The notes beneath the pieces are model-generated. The model saw nothing but the letters and a program-made list of their open reading frames with translations. It did no database searches and was not told the DNA's origin. From CAMCXT01 sp040403315 (lineage in GTDB: Bacteria; Bacteroidota; Bacteroidia; M30B66): 64,000 nucleotides of DNA. Every line of letters begins with the position of its first letter. Position 1 is the stretch's first letter. The translations under genes were made by a program, and so were the position numbers. The DNA lies in assembly GCA_040403315.1 (NCBI GenBank), contig JBBAKX010000004.1, positions 124,001 through 188,000 on the forward strand. Reading direction: 5' to 3'. Below are positions 16,907-24,476 of the stretch, piece after piece.

Positions 16907-17758
16907 ATGAAAAGGACCAATAAATTGCTCGCGCTTTTGTGGATTATGATTGCGGGATTCGTAAACAATTGTATTTCGCAAAATCATTTACCTCAAAAAG
17001 GACAGTTTTTTGTTTATTGGGGATACAATCGCGCTTGGTTTGCCGATTCTGACATTCATGTTTACGGAGAAGGGTATAACTTTACAGCTTATCAATTAAA
17101 AGCTGAAGATAGGCCGTCGCCATTAAATTGGGATTATGTTAAACCTACTACTTTATCGATTCCACAATTTAACTTTAGAGTTGGATATCAAATAAACGAT
17201 CGTTTTTCATTAACGCTGGGAACAGACCATATGAAATACATCGTTGTTCAAGATCAAATTGCGAATATATCAGGAATTATTCGACCTGAATTTTCGGAGA
17301 AATACCAAGGTACTTATTTAAACACGCCTCAAAAAATCACGAAAGATTTTCTGCGTTATGAGCACACCAATGGCTTGAATTATATAACTGTGGAAGGCGA
17401 ATATTTACATCCAATTACGCATTTTGCAAAAAGAAAGGGAAGGATTTCATGGAATTTTGGTGGTGGTGGATTTGTTTTATTGCCTAAATCGGATATTCAG
17501 GTTGCCACAAAGGGAGCCGACAACCGATACCATATTGCAGGTTATGCAATTTCGGCTAAAACCGGTCCACGTGTGGATTATGGCAGGTTCTTTTTAAGTT
17601 CAGAATTTAAAGCCGGTTATGCCACAATGCCAGACATTTTAATAAACAATGATGCTATTGATAGAGCAACACAAGACATAGCGTTTTTGCAATATTATAT
17701 TGTGTTGGGTTATAAGTTCAGGTTGTTTAAATCGAAACCAGCAATAGAAAATAAATAG
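16907..17758 (+). CDS. putative outer membrane beta-barrel protein
   Basis: The 283-residue precursor has a signal peptide (MKRTNKLLALLWIMIAGFVNNCISQ). Alternating amphipathic strands rich in Tyr/Phe/Trp follow (GQFFVYWGYNRAWF, FNFRVGYQINDRFSLTLG) and it ends in YYIVLGYKFRLF. This is typical of 10-12-strand outer membrane barrels; no ligand is evident. A -7 box TACCTTTG at 16881-16888 gives a short leader. It ends at a bidirectional terminator. Confidence 0.7.
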   Translation: MKRTNKLLALLWIMIAGFVNNCISQNHLPQKGQFFVYWGYNRAWFADSDIHVYGEGYNFTAYQLKAEDRPSPLNWDYVKPTTLSIPQFNFRVGYQINDRFSLTLGTDHMKYIVVQDQIANISGIIRPEFSEKYQGTYLNTPQKITKDFLRYEHTNGLNYITVEGEYLHPITHFAKRKGRISWNFGGGGFVLLPKSDIQVATKGADNRYHIAGYAISAKTGPRVDYGRFFLSSEFKAGYATMPDILINNDAIDRATQDIAFLQYYIVLGYKFRLFKSKPAIENK

Positions 17759-17763
17759 ACAAT

Positions 17764-17800
17764 AAAACAGGAACTAAATGAATTATTTAGTTCCTGTTTT
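17764..17800. terminator. bidirectional terminator
   Basis: A perfect 16-bp stem, AAAACAGGAACTAAAT (17764-17779) against 17785-17800, has a 5-nt loop and A/T tracts on both sides. It separates the convergent barrel gene and DUF6132 gene. The DUF6132 stop codon starts in the loop at 17783. Confidence 0.9.
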
Positions 17801-17980
17801 ATTTACTTTAAATAGCCCGGGCACTAAACCTCCCATGAAAGCAAAATAGAGCGAATTGTTTACTGGAGATCCCGTGATTGCGCATCCATTGGTGCAGCCC
17901 CAGAAATACCAATAAGAAAATCCCAAAATGGCACCTACTACCACTCCGATTGCAGTTGGAATATATTTCTTCCAATTCAT
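17783..17980 (-). CDS. DUF6132-like small membrane protein
   Basis: This 65-residue protein has two membrane helices. Between them lies WGCTNGCAITGSPVNNSLY, with two cysteines, a pattern I associate with DUF6132. It is the last gene of the minus-strand rhodanese operon, starting 10 nt after the preceding stop. The conserved Cys pair and the neighbours suggest a role with sulfur transfer or membrane thiol chemistry, but this is inference from context. Its stop codon lies in the loop of the terminator. Confidence 0.75.
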   Translation of the reverse strand: MNWKKYIPTAIGVVVGAILGFSYWYFWGCTNGCAITGSPVNNSLYFAFMGGLVPGLFKVNKTGTK

Positions 17981-17990
17981 AATTGAGTGA

Positions 17991-18206
17991 TTAATTCTGA
18001 TTTTTAGGTCTTGGATCTATACTACAGCCTCTTCGAGAACCACAGCCATAATCGAAAATCCCCACGAACAATATTGCAGTACCAAGCACAATTGTTAAAA
18101 TTGAGTAATTGGCAATGCCTCGAAAAATAAAGGAAGATCCAATAAATAACCTTAGCAATCGATTTAAATGCCAGATTTCGAAAAACCTTACCAATTGGGC
18201 TTTCAA
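17991..18206 (-). CDS. small DUF2892/YgaP-TM-like membrane protein
   Basis: I place the start at a TTG (18206-18204) that overlaps the frame-restored stop of the upstream rhodanese in TTGA. An in-frame GTG lies at 18233. About 71 residues contain WHLNRLLRLFIGSSFIFRG, then a second hydrophobic segment and a Cys-rich end (YGCGSRRGC). N-x-R-x-x-R at the first helix and paired helices match DUF2892 (YgaP membrane part), which often accompanies rhodaneses. The tail of two cysteines resembles that of the adjacent DUF6132 protein. Confidence 0.65.
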   Translation of the reverse strand: MKAQLVRFFEIWHLNRLLRLFIGSSFIFRGIANYSILTIVLGTAILFVGIFDYGCGSRRGCSIDPRPKNQN

Positions 18207-18510
18207 TGTATTTTTTGAATTAATGAATTCCACGGACCGCCATTGACTGTTTCAACTCCGGCAGAAGTAAGAATGCTTTTGCCATTCCGCTTCTAGCACC
18301 GCTTCTGCAACATGTAATTACAACTTTGTTCTTGCTTTTTAAATCGCCCGACTTGCTTTTAATTGAATCTACCGGGATATTTAATGACCCTGGAATATGA
18401 CCCGATTTAAATTCAGAAGGTGTTCTAACATCAACAATAATAGCACCTTCAGACATTAATTTTTTGTAATCAACAGGTGAACCGAAAAGACTTTTGAAAA
18501 TTCCAAACAT
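18203..18510 (-). pseudogene. rhodanese domain protein with a one-base frameshift near its C-terminus
   Basis: The reading frame opens MFGIFKSLFGSPVDYKKLM, with the rhodanese motifs IIVDVRTPSEF, GHIPGSLNIP and the active-site loop CCRSGARSG. After AKAFLL the frame gives a nonsense tail ending at 18220. Shifting at about 18263-18272 restores AGVETVNGGPWNSL and a stop at 18203, which matches the paralog at 18519-18800 (AGVEEVYNGGS). A single missing base (CTTTCTGCC to CTTCTGCC) explains it. The active-site Cys lies before the shift, so partial function is possible. It may be a sequencing error or a recent mutation. Confidence 0.75.
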
Positions 18511-18518
18511 GGCTGTAA

Positions 18519-18800
18519 TTATTTAACTTCTGTAATTAAATCGTAAATGCTTCCACCGTTGTAAACTTCTTCAACACCAGCTTGCTTAAGAATAGATGCT
18601 GCCATTCCACTTCTTGCACCGCTTCTACAGTATAGTAAATAAGGTGCTGGCATTTCTTTGATATCGTAAACTCTGGCTTGAATTAAATCAACTGGAATAT
18701 TGATTGCACCAAGAAGATTTTCAGAAGCGAACTCCATTGGGCTTCTCACATCGATAATGGTTGTTACCGGTGTACTTAAAAGTTCAGAAATGGTTTTCAT
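18519..18800 (-). CDS. single-domain rhodanese (sulfurtransferase)
   Basis: The domain starts at MKTISELL (18800); an in-frame ATG at 18836 would add 12 residues. It contains IIDVRSPMEF, AINIPVDLI and the Cys loop YCRSGARSGM, a loop shared with other small sulfurtransferases that move sulfane sulfur from thiosulfate, persulfide or polysulfide. It is the first gene of the minus-strand operon with the frameshifted rhodanese, the YgaP-TM-like and the DUF6132 proteins. The operator/promoter at 18890-18934 precedes it. Confidence 0.88.
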   Translation of the reverse strand: MKTISELLSTPVTTIIDVRSPMEFASENLLGAINIPVDLIQARVYDIKEMPAPYLLYCRSGARSGMAASILKQAGVEEVYNGGSIYDLITEVK

Positions 18801-18889
18801 TGTATTTGTGTAGTTGGGTTTAACATTTTGATCCATTGTAAATCGCTGAAATGAAACTTGACTTTCAACTGATGAACAATTTGATGGTG

Positions 18890-18934
18890 CAAAATTATGG
18901 TGCTACACAAACTTGAATCGTGACTTCTATCACA
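18890..18934 (-). promoter_or_regulatory. Crp/Fnr-type operator and -7 box of the rhodanese operon
   Basis: On the minus strand TGTGA-TAGAAG-TCACG (18934-18919) matches TGTGA-N6-TCACA at 9 of 10 positions. The -7 box TAATTTTG (18897-18890) matches TAnnTTTG. The palindrome centre is 36.5 nt upstream of the box's last G. No TTTG sits at -33, as expected for an activator-dependent promoter. Confidence 0.7.
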
Positions 18935-18985
18935 ATGCACGATTTTTTAATCAATAAATCATGCAGACTAAATAAATTCCGTGCT

Positions 18986-19633
18986 TTAAATCACTTTTTG
19001 GAGATCCACAATTTCGATAAAGTCGCGCTGCATCTTTACCAAACCGCGTTCCGACAATTTCTTTAATAAACGCGAAATGACTTCTCGAGATGAATTTAAT
19101 TCGGAAGCAATTTCTGTTATCGACTGACGCACTTCGTTGCTATTATGCTTGTCTTTGTAGCGTTTTAGATAAAAAACCAAACGCTCATCCATATTTCTAA
19201 ATGCAACATGATCGATTGTTTCCAATAAATCATCAAATCGTGCTCGGTAATTTTCCAAAACGAAATAATACCATGATTTGTAAGTGGTCATCCACTCATC
19301 CATTTTTTGCAAAGGAATAGCCAACACCTCAACCTCCGATTCCGCCTTGGCCATGAGTTGGCTAGCTTGAAACCGAGATGCGCAAATCATTGAAAGAGAG
19401 CAAGCCTGACCAGGAGCTAGATAATACATCAAGAATTCATTTCCCTCATCATCTTCCCGATAAACCTTCACCAATCCTGAAACGATCAAAATGATATTCC
19501 GGAAATGCTGCCCGGTTTTCATCAAGAAGTCGTCCTTTTGAAAGGTTTTCAATGCGCCTGATTCAGCAATTTTCTCCACCAATGGAGCTTCAAATTGGGG
19601 AAATAATTTACTAAACTGGTATTCTGTTAACAT
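18986..19633 (-). CDS. Crp/Fnr family transcriptional regulator
   Basis: This 215-residue protein has an N-terminal cyclic-nucleotide-binding-like beta-roll (about 15-115), a dimer helix (about 118-145) and a C-terminal winged HTH (about 150-210). The recognition helix reads SREVISR, with Arg183, Glu184 and Arg188 in the same spacing as R180, E181 and R185 of E. coli Crp, the residues that read GTGA. That fits the GTGA/TCAC palindromes at 15301, 18919 and 21279. Two cysteines (78, 84) could sense sulfane sulfur, but this is inference. It starts 17 nt after the T9SS gene, with a possible own -7 box at 19645-19638. Confidence 0.88.
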   Translation of the reverse strand: MLTEYQFSKLFPQFEAPLVEKIAESGALKTFQKDDFLMKTGQHFRNIILIVSGLVKVYREDDEGNEFLMYYLAPGQACSLSMICASRFQASQLMAKAESEVEVLAIPLQKMDEWMTTYKSWYYFVLENYRARFDDLLETIDHVAFRNMDERLVFYLKRYKDKHNSNEVRQSITEIASELNSSREVISRLLKKLSERGLVKMQRDFIEIVDLQKVI

Positions 19634-19649
19634 GACTCAAAATTAGGAT

Positions 19650-21245
19650 TTATTCGGTCACCAAAATGCGCATTGTTTCAATACCCGATTTTGTTTCACT
19701 GGTAATTAAATATAACCCTTCAGGTAAGCCTTTCTTGAAATGCAATTCCTCTTCAAATGCACCTGCAGGTTGATTTCTCAGCTTTTTGCTAAATACTTCT
19801 TTCCCTTCAGGATTATACATCCGAATTACGACATCCGATTTTTCTACTAAATTAATTTCCACAAAAACATGATCATTCATCGGACAAGGATACGCACGCA
19901 TGTTTTGTTTATTCACAGTAAAATCAGCTATTCCAGTGGATGCATCTTGAATTAATACAACTTCGTATAATACAGGAGATGCAATACTTTGTGAACCATC
20001 ATTTACCCAGAAAATATTGGGTGCGTCAGAGCGAATTCCTCCGAAAATATATCCCACAACTGTTGAATCACCAGAAATTTCATCCAATAATAAAACTCCA
20101 CTGGCAGTGGTCGCCATTGTTTCAGCAGGAATAAATTCAGCACTTGCGCCTAAAAAACCAGGCATGGTGATACTCAATCGATTTTCTGTTAAATTTCCAT
20201 TTGCATCTCGAATCACGTCTGTAATTGTTTGCACAAATGGTACGTTGTTGTCTTGCACGATGGTTCCGGAAGAATCGGGATAATATTGCGCCATTCCACC
20301 AAAGAAAATAGAATGTTGTGTTTGTGTGATTCCAGACCAAACTGGCATTACTGCACAGTGGTAATGATTTAAATACTGCATAAAACCGGGCTCTTCATAA
20401 TATGCATCTGCTTTAATGCTCACCGCATTGATGTATGGAAGATCAAGATCGGTTCTAAAAACACCCGAATAAATGGTCATCCCTGCGTTACCATCAGGAA
20501 AAACCTGGGGAACCAAGTTGTAGTCACGGCGGTGGAACAATGCAGTGTCGGTGATGGTTGCAAAATTGGAAATCGAAAGGTTCGACTGAGTGATGTCCAA
20601 ATCGAATTGGTGCATGGCATTGGTGTAAACTTGTGTGAAACTTGGGCCATTCACGGGATTATAACGCCCATCGAAGCGATGTCCTCCAACCAACACCCAG
20701 CGTGAGCCAATTTTCTCCATGTCTCCTCCGGTGATGGCGAATCGTTCATCGGTGATTTGCGTAAAGAAAGAGTTGTTTACAGAACCTTGCATCACAGCGG
20801 CAATCAAGCCATCAAGTTCAACCCGAGTCACAAATGGAAAAGTGATATGGTCTGCTTGAAGATCGCTGTAACCGTAACCTCCAGTGAGCAACAGGTAATT
20901 TCCATCTTGACAATATTGGATATTGGTTGAACGCAAATGTTCTTTTAATGCAGCATCTAGGCTTTCGGTAGATGAAGACCAAACATTTCCGGTAGCTGGC
21001 TCAAAAACGATGATATTGGTATTGTGCCCTGCTAAATCAAATGCTGCAAAGGGCTGTCGACGGTGCAAACCATCGATTCGACCACCAATAATTACGACTT
21101 TGTTGCCTCTTTGCGCCCAAGCATATGAGTGAATCCCTGGTAAAGTTTGTGTTTCTACAGGACGTATAGCAATATTTAAGACCTGTGCCTTGGACGACAT
21201 CATCAAGGAGATAATTGCAAAAATAGTGAGCGCAAGATTTTTCAT
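19650..21245 (-). CDS. secreted kelch-like beta-propeller protein with T9SS sorting domain
   Basis: The start is the ATG at 21245 (MKNLALTIF), which opens a signal peptide; a longer in-frame option (21293) runs through the promoter. The body has kelch-like blades with repeated IIGG, LTGGYG, VVGG and FFGG motifs and is likely a six-bladed propeller. The last 80 residues are a type A T9SS sorting domain (MRAYPCPMNDHVFVE to the end), so it is exported to the cell surface. It precedes the Crp/Fnr gene by 17 nt and carries the same operator layout upstream. Function is unknown. Confidence 0.78.
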   Translation of the reverse strand: MKNLALTIFAIISLMMSSKAQVLNIAIRPVETQTLPGIHSYAWAQRGNKVVIIGGRIDGLHRRQPFAAFDLAGHNTNIIVFEPATGNVWSSSTESLDAALKEHLRSTNIQYCQDGNYLLLTGGYGYSDLQADHITFPFVTRVELDGLIAAVMQGSVNNSFFTQITDERFAITGGDMEKIGSRWVLVGGHRFDGRYNPVNGPSFTQVYTNAMHQFDLDITQSNLSISNFATITDTALFHRRDYNLVPQVFPDGNAGMTIYSGVFRTDLDLPYINAVSIKADAYYEEPGFMQYLNHYHCAVMPVWSGITQTQHSIFFGGMAQYYPDSSGTIVQDNNVPFVQTITDVIRDANGNLTENRLSITMPGFLGASAEFIPAETMATTASGVLLLDEISGDSTVVGYIFGGIRSDAPNIFWVNDGSQSIASPVLYEVVLIQDASTGIADFTVNKQNMRAYPCPMNDHVFVEINLVEKSDVVIRMYNPEGKEVFSKKLRNQPAGAFEEELHFKKGLPEGLYLITSETKSGIETMRILVTE

Positions 21246-21249
21246 GCAG

Positions 21250-21294
21250 CGAAAGTAAACCGATGCCTTGAGGTGAACTATGACATTTGTCACG
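21250..21294 (-). promoter_or_regulatory. Crp/Fnr-type operator and -7 box upstream of the kelch/T9SS gene
   Basis: On the minus strand CGTGA-CAAATG-TCATA (21294-21279) resembles the Crp palindrome. TACTTTCG (21257-21250) is a -7 variant. The palindrome centre is again 36.5 nt upstream of the last G of the box. Transcription would begin at about 21245, the A of the ATG, so the mRNA may be leaderless. Confidence 0.6.
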
Positions 21295-21438
21295 CTGTGG
21301 GATTTAATGATAACTGCCCATATAAGTTAACTCAGCATAATAAACCTAGATAAAAAGCGGAAACTGGAATTCACAATTGAATTATATGGTTACTTTACCT
21401 TAAAAATTTGAAATGCTTGAAATTCTTATCTTAGCATC

Positions 21439-21774
21439 ATGAATTTGAGAGACACAATTCAGGTAAGGCCAGAAGAGTTTATTTTATTGTGTAAAAGTCA
21501 CGATGTAAAATCGCTTCATGCCTTTGGTTCATCTATTAACGATGAATTTATTGATGAGTCAAGTGACATAGATTTACTCATTGAACTGAACACCGAAGAT
21601 CCAATCAACAGAGGACAACATCTAATCGATCTGTGGGATAAACTAGAATCATACTTTCAAAGAAAAGTTGATTTACTCACATCATCTTCGATTCGAAATC
21701 CAGTATTAAGAAAAAGTATAGACGCAACAAAGATTCTATTGTATGACGGACAAGAGCTTAAAATATCTTTCTGA
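21439..21774 (+). CDS. MNT-type minimal nucleotidyltransferase (antitoxin of a HEPN/MNT pair)
   Basis: The 111-residue nucleotidyltransferase has FGSSINDEF, DIDLLIEL and a third acidic residue in KVDLLTSS, the motifs of minimal nucleotidyltransferases. In HEPN/MNT modules such proteins (MntA-like) neutralise the HEPN RNase by AMPylating it. The next gene overlaps this one by 32 bp and encodes the HEPN partner, which is interrupted by a stop codon, so this copy may lack a target. Confidence 0.85.
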   Translation: MNLRDTIQVRPEEFILLCKSHDVKSLHAFGSSINDEFIDESSDIDLLIELNTEDPINRGQHLIDLWDKLESYFQRKVDLLTSSSIRNPVLRKSIDATKILLYDGQELKISF

Positions 21775-22054
21775 TGTTTTAATGGCAATAAAATTAATTG
21801 AGGATTAGAATTCCTATGACAAGGATCTAAAAACTCAGAGTGCGGTTGAAAGACAGTTGGCAATCATTGGCGAAGCATTAAATCAGTTAAGGAAAATCGA
21901 ACCAGCCATAGAAATTGAAAACGATAAACAAATAATTGCATTCAGAAATAGATTAGTTCACGCATATGACAGTATTGATAACTCGATAGTTTGGGTTATT
22001 TTAAATAGGCACTTAAGCTTACTAAAAGCAGAAATTATTAAGATTCACATTTAA
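21743..22054 (+). pseudogene. HEPN (HepT/DUF86-like) toxin gene interrupted by an in-frame TAG
   Basis: An ATG at 21743 opens MTDKSLKYLSDVLMAIKLIED, then an in-frame TAG occurs at 21806-21808 (codon 22). The same frame continues to a TAA at 22054 with TQSAVERQLAIIGEALNQL and RNRLVHAYDSID, the Rx4-6H RNase motif of HEPN proteins. The length and spacing are those of DUF86/HepT. The stop most likely abolishes the toxin; no alternative start before the break restores helix 1. The remaining 65-residue C-terminal part (from 21857) still contains the catalytic motif. Confidence 0.8.
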
Positions 22055-22212
22055 TTTTATTAAATCAAACTATTGATCTTTCAGAAATAATATTTAACAC
22101 GAATTAAATAGTTAATAGTGTGTGTTTTTTGAGGTGATGAAATGTCGTTACAAAAATGTCAATTACTTTTTAGCCTTCAATCAAACCAAACAATTTCATT
22201 CTGCCGATTGTC

Positions 22213-22220
22213 TACTTTTG
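22213..22220 (+). promoter_or_regulatory. -7 box of the cytochrome c gene
   Basis: TACTTTTG fits TAnnTTTG exactly and ends one base before the ATGATG start, so transcription would begin within or just after the start codons. This suggests leaderless translation from the second ATG. Confidence 0.5.
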
Positions 22221-22221
22221 C

Positions 22222-22551
22222 ATGATGCGTTCAATCATTTTCATTGCCGTCCTTTTTGCATTTGTTGGTTGCCAAGAAGCAGCTCAACAAACACCCAATT
22301 CAAATGCCGATAAACCATCAACCGTAGCAAGCGGTGCGGAAATCTACAAAACTAAATGCGCAATGTGTCACGGTACTGATGGCAATTTGGGCATTGGTGG
22401 CGCAAAGAAACTCACTGAATCGCAACTCGATTTGGCTTCATTGAAAACACAGATAACAAAAGGCAAAGGCACTATGCCTCCTTTTGAAGCGCAACTAAGT
22501 GCTGAAGAAATTGATGCGGTTGCCGATTTTGTGATGGGATTGCGGAAATAA
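22222..22551 (+). CDS. small lipoprotein c-type cytochrome
   Basis: This 109-residue precursor has a lipoprotein signal (MMRSIIFIAVLFAFVGCQ) and a short flexible linker. A class I cytochrome c domain follows, with CAMCH (heme attachment and His ligand) and the Met ligand in GTMPPF. It ends with AVADFVMGL, the C-terminal helix. It should be a membrane-tethered periplasmic electron carrier. The start may be 22222 or 22225. The gene is alone between the broken HEPN gene and the repeat array. Confidence 0.88.
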   Translation: MMRSIIFIAVLFAFVGCQEAAQQTPNSNADKPSTVASGAEIYKTKCAMCHGTDGNLGIGGAKKLTESQLDLASLKTQITKGKGTMPPFEAQLSAEEIDAVADFVMGLRK

Positions 22552-22556
22552 GCAGT

Positions 22557-23063
22557 TTACCTCCCTCTCTTATCTCTCTCCACAGGAGAGAGAGGATTCA
22601 TTTGGGCAAGATTCGAGATTTGAAGTAATATCAAAGTATTNNNNNNNNNNNNNNNNNNNNNNNNNNNNNNNNNNNNNNNNNNNNNNNNNNNNNNNNNNNN
22701 NNNNNNNNNNNNNNNNNNNNNNNNNNNNNNNNNNNNNNNNCTTATCTCTCTCTCCAAAAGAGAGAGAGGATTCATTTGGGCAAGATTCGAGATTTGAAGT
22801 AATATCAAAGTATTTAGATCAGGTGAGTCGAAGATTTATGCATAACTTAAGCTTTAGAGTTTAAATTCAGCTTAGGAAACCTCTCTTTCTTATCTCTCTC
22901 TCCAAAAGAGAGAGAGGATTCATTTGGGCAAGATTCGAGATTTAAAGTAATATCAAAGTATTTAGATCAGGTGAGTCGAAGATTTATGTATAACTTAAGC
23001 TTTAGAGTTTAAATTCAGCTTGGGAAACCTCTCTCTCTTATCTCTCTCCACAGGAGAGAGAGG
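22557..23063 (+). repeat. 148-bp tandem repeat array with CT/GA hairpins, containing an assembly gap
   Basis: Units begin at CTTATCTCTC, at 22570, (gap), 22741, 22889 and 23037; the last two spacings are exactly 148 bp. Each unit opens with an inverted repeat of CTCTCTCTCC/GGAGAGAGAG type and continues with a unique AT-rich segment. The outermost hairpins have a CACA-type loop, inner ones AAAA. The array is interrupted by 100 Ns at 22641-22740, so its true copy number is unknown. It contains no gene that I can support. Confidence 0.85.
22641..22740. other. assembly gap (100 N)
   Basis: One hundred N bases lie inside the tandem array. The round number is a placeholder, not a measured length. 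Confidence 0.99.
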
Positions 23064-23281
23064 AATCATTGAGATAATACTAAGCATTAAATAGAAAAGG
23101 TTTTAATTACTAGAATTAAATTGGCATCCGTAACCCTTCCAAGGTGAACTTGCTGCCCTCATGACACGAAACAGGTAATGAAATCCTGCATCGAAGCTGC
23201 ACAGTTCATTGATAATGAGCAGCTCCCATTCCCCGGAGGGAAAAAACAATAGCGCTACATCGCATTTCCTACCTTTGCGGC

Positions 23282-24457
23282 ATGAAACCAATGCCCACCA
23301 TCACACTCAAATTCGGTAAAGAACGCTCTTTGCAACGCTTTCATCCGTGGGTTTTTTCCGGTGCTATTCAACGCTACGAAGGCGAACCCGAAGATGGCGA
23401 CCGTGTTGCTTTAAAGGCGGCCAATGGCGATGCTTTGGGCTGGGGACAATATCAAAAAGGCTCGATCACGGTGCGAATGCTGGGTTTTGGCGCCGATTTG
23501 CCGAATGAAAATTTCTGGCTCGAATCGATGCAACGTTGCTTCCGCCATCGAAAATCGGCTGGATTGCCGAACCCTGAAACCAATATTTTCAGGCTTGTGC
23601 ATGGCGAAGGCGACGGATTGCCCGGCTTGGTGGTGGATATTTATGGATCGACCGCGGTGGTACAATGTCATTCGCTTGGAATGTTTGCTGAACGAAAAGC
23701 CATTGCTGATGCGATCTTAGAAGCGTCTTCAGGCTTGATTGCCGCTGTGTACGATAAATCTGCGGAGGCACTTGGAAGAAAAGAAGGCAATGATTATTTG
23801 GCTGGAACGCCCGATAACTCTCAGCCTTGCTTAGAAAACGGACATCAATTCAGAATCGATTTTGTGCAAGGTCAGAAAACTGGATTTTTCATCGATCAAC
23901 GTGAGAACCGTGCACTTTTAAAACGCTATGCGAAAGACCGAACGGTGCTAAATACCTTCTGCTATACAGGCGGATTTTCGGTGTATGCGCTTGCTGGTGG
24001 CGCCTCTCGTGTAGATTCGGTTGATAGTTCTAAAAAAGCCATCGAGCTCACACAAGAAAATGTGGCAATCAACGGTTTCAACGAAAATCAACATGCGGCG
24101 TTGGTGGCCGATGTGCCCGAATGGCTCAAAACACACCGGGAAGCCTACGATATCATCGTGCTCGATCCGCCTGCATTTGCTAAACACATGGATGCGCGCC
24201 ATAGAGCTGTTCAAGCCTATAAACGCTTAAATCACTTGGCATTACAACAGATTCGTCCGGGTGGCTTGCTCTTCACTTTCTCATGCAGTCAGGTGGTTGA
24301 CCGCGAACTTTTCCGCCACACCATTACGGCTGCTGCGATTGAATCGGGACGGAAGATATCAGTTCTTCACCAACTCACTCAACCTGCCGATCATCCTGTG
24401 AGTGTGTATCATCCTGAAGGCGAATACCTCAAAGGCTTAGTGCTTTTAGTGGATTAA
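23282..24457 (+). CDS. rlmI: RlmI-like class I rRNA methyltransferase (23S m5C)
   Basis: The 391-residue protein has an N-terminal PUA domain (HPWVFSGAI, GDRVALKAANGDALGWG), a linker (GLPGLVVDIYG) and a C-terminal Rossmann methyltransferase domain. The latter has TGFFIDQRENR, LNTFCYTGGFSVYA (motif I) and VLDPPAFAKH (motif IV). It ends with a catalytic-type Cys in FSCSQ, as in RlmI, which makes m5C1962 in 23S rRNA. A TACCTTTG -7 box at 23270-23277 ends four bases before the ATG, so the mRNA has almost no leader. The MATE gene starts 20 nt after the stop. Confidence 0.88.
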   Translation: MKPMPTITLKFGKERSLQRFHPWVFSGAIQRYEGEPEDGDRVALKAANGDALGWGQYQKGSITVRMLGFGADLPNENFWLESMQRCFRHRKSAGLPNPETNIFRLVHGEGDGLPGLVVDIYGSTAVVQCHSLGMFAERKAIADAILEASSGLIAAVYDKSAEALGRKEGNDYLAGTPDNSQPCLENGHQFRIDFVQGQKTGFFIDQRENRALLKRYAKDRTVLNTFCYTGGFSVYALAGGASRVDSVDSSKKAIELTQENVAINGFNENQHAALVADVPEWLKTHREAYDIIVLDPPAFAKHMDARHRAVQAYKRLNHLALQQIRPGGLLFTFSCSQVVDRELFRHTITAAAIESGRKISVLHQLTQPADHPVSVYHPEGEYLKGLVLLVD

Positions 24458-24476
24458 GCGACCCAAAAAACACACA

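Noticed and set aside
22132..22147. Crp-type site before the cytochrome c gene
   Set aside because: GGTGATGAAATGTCGT has only one good half-site and the distance to the -7 box does not fit.
22557..22808. minus-strand ORF containing the N gap
   Set aside because: It is made of tandem repeat sequence and undetermined residues, so it is not a gene.
22570..23063. CRISPR array
   Set aside because: The repeated unit is 148 bp with nearly identical contents; there are no unique spacers and no cas genes.
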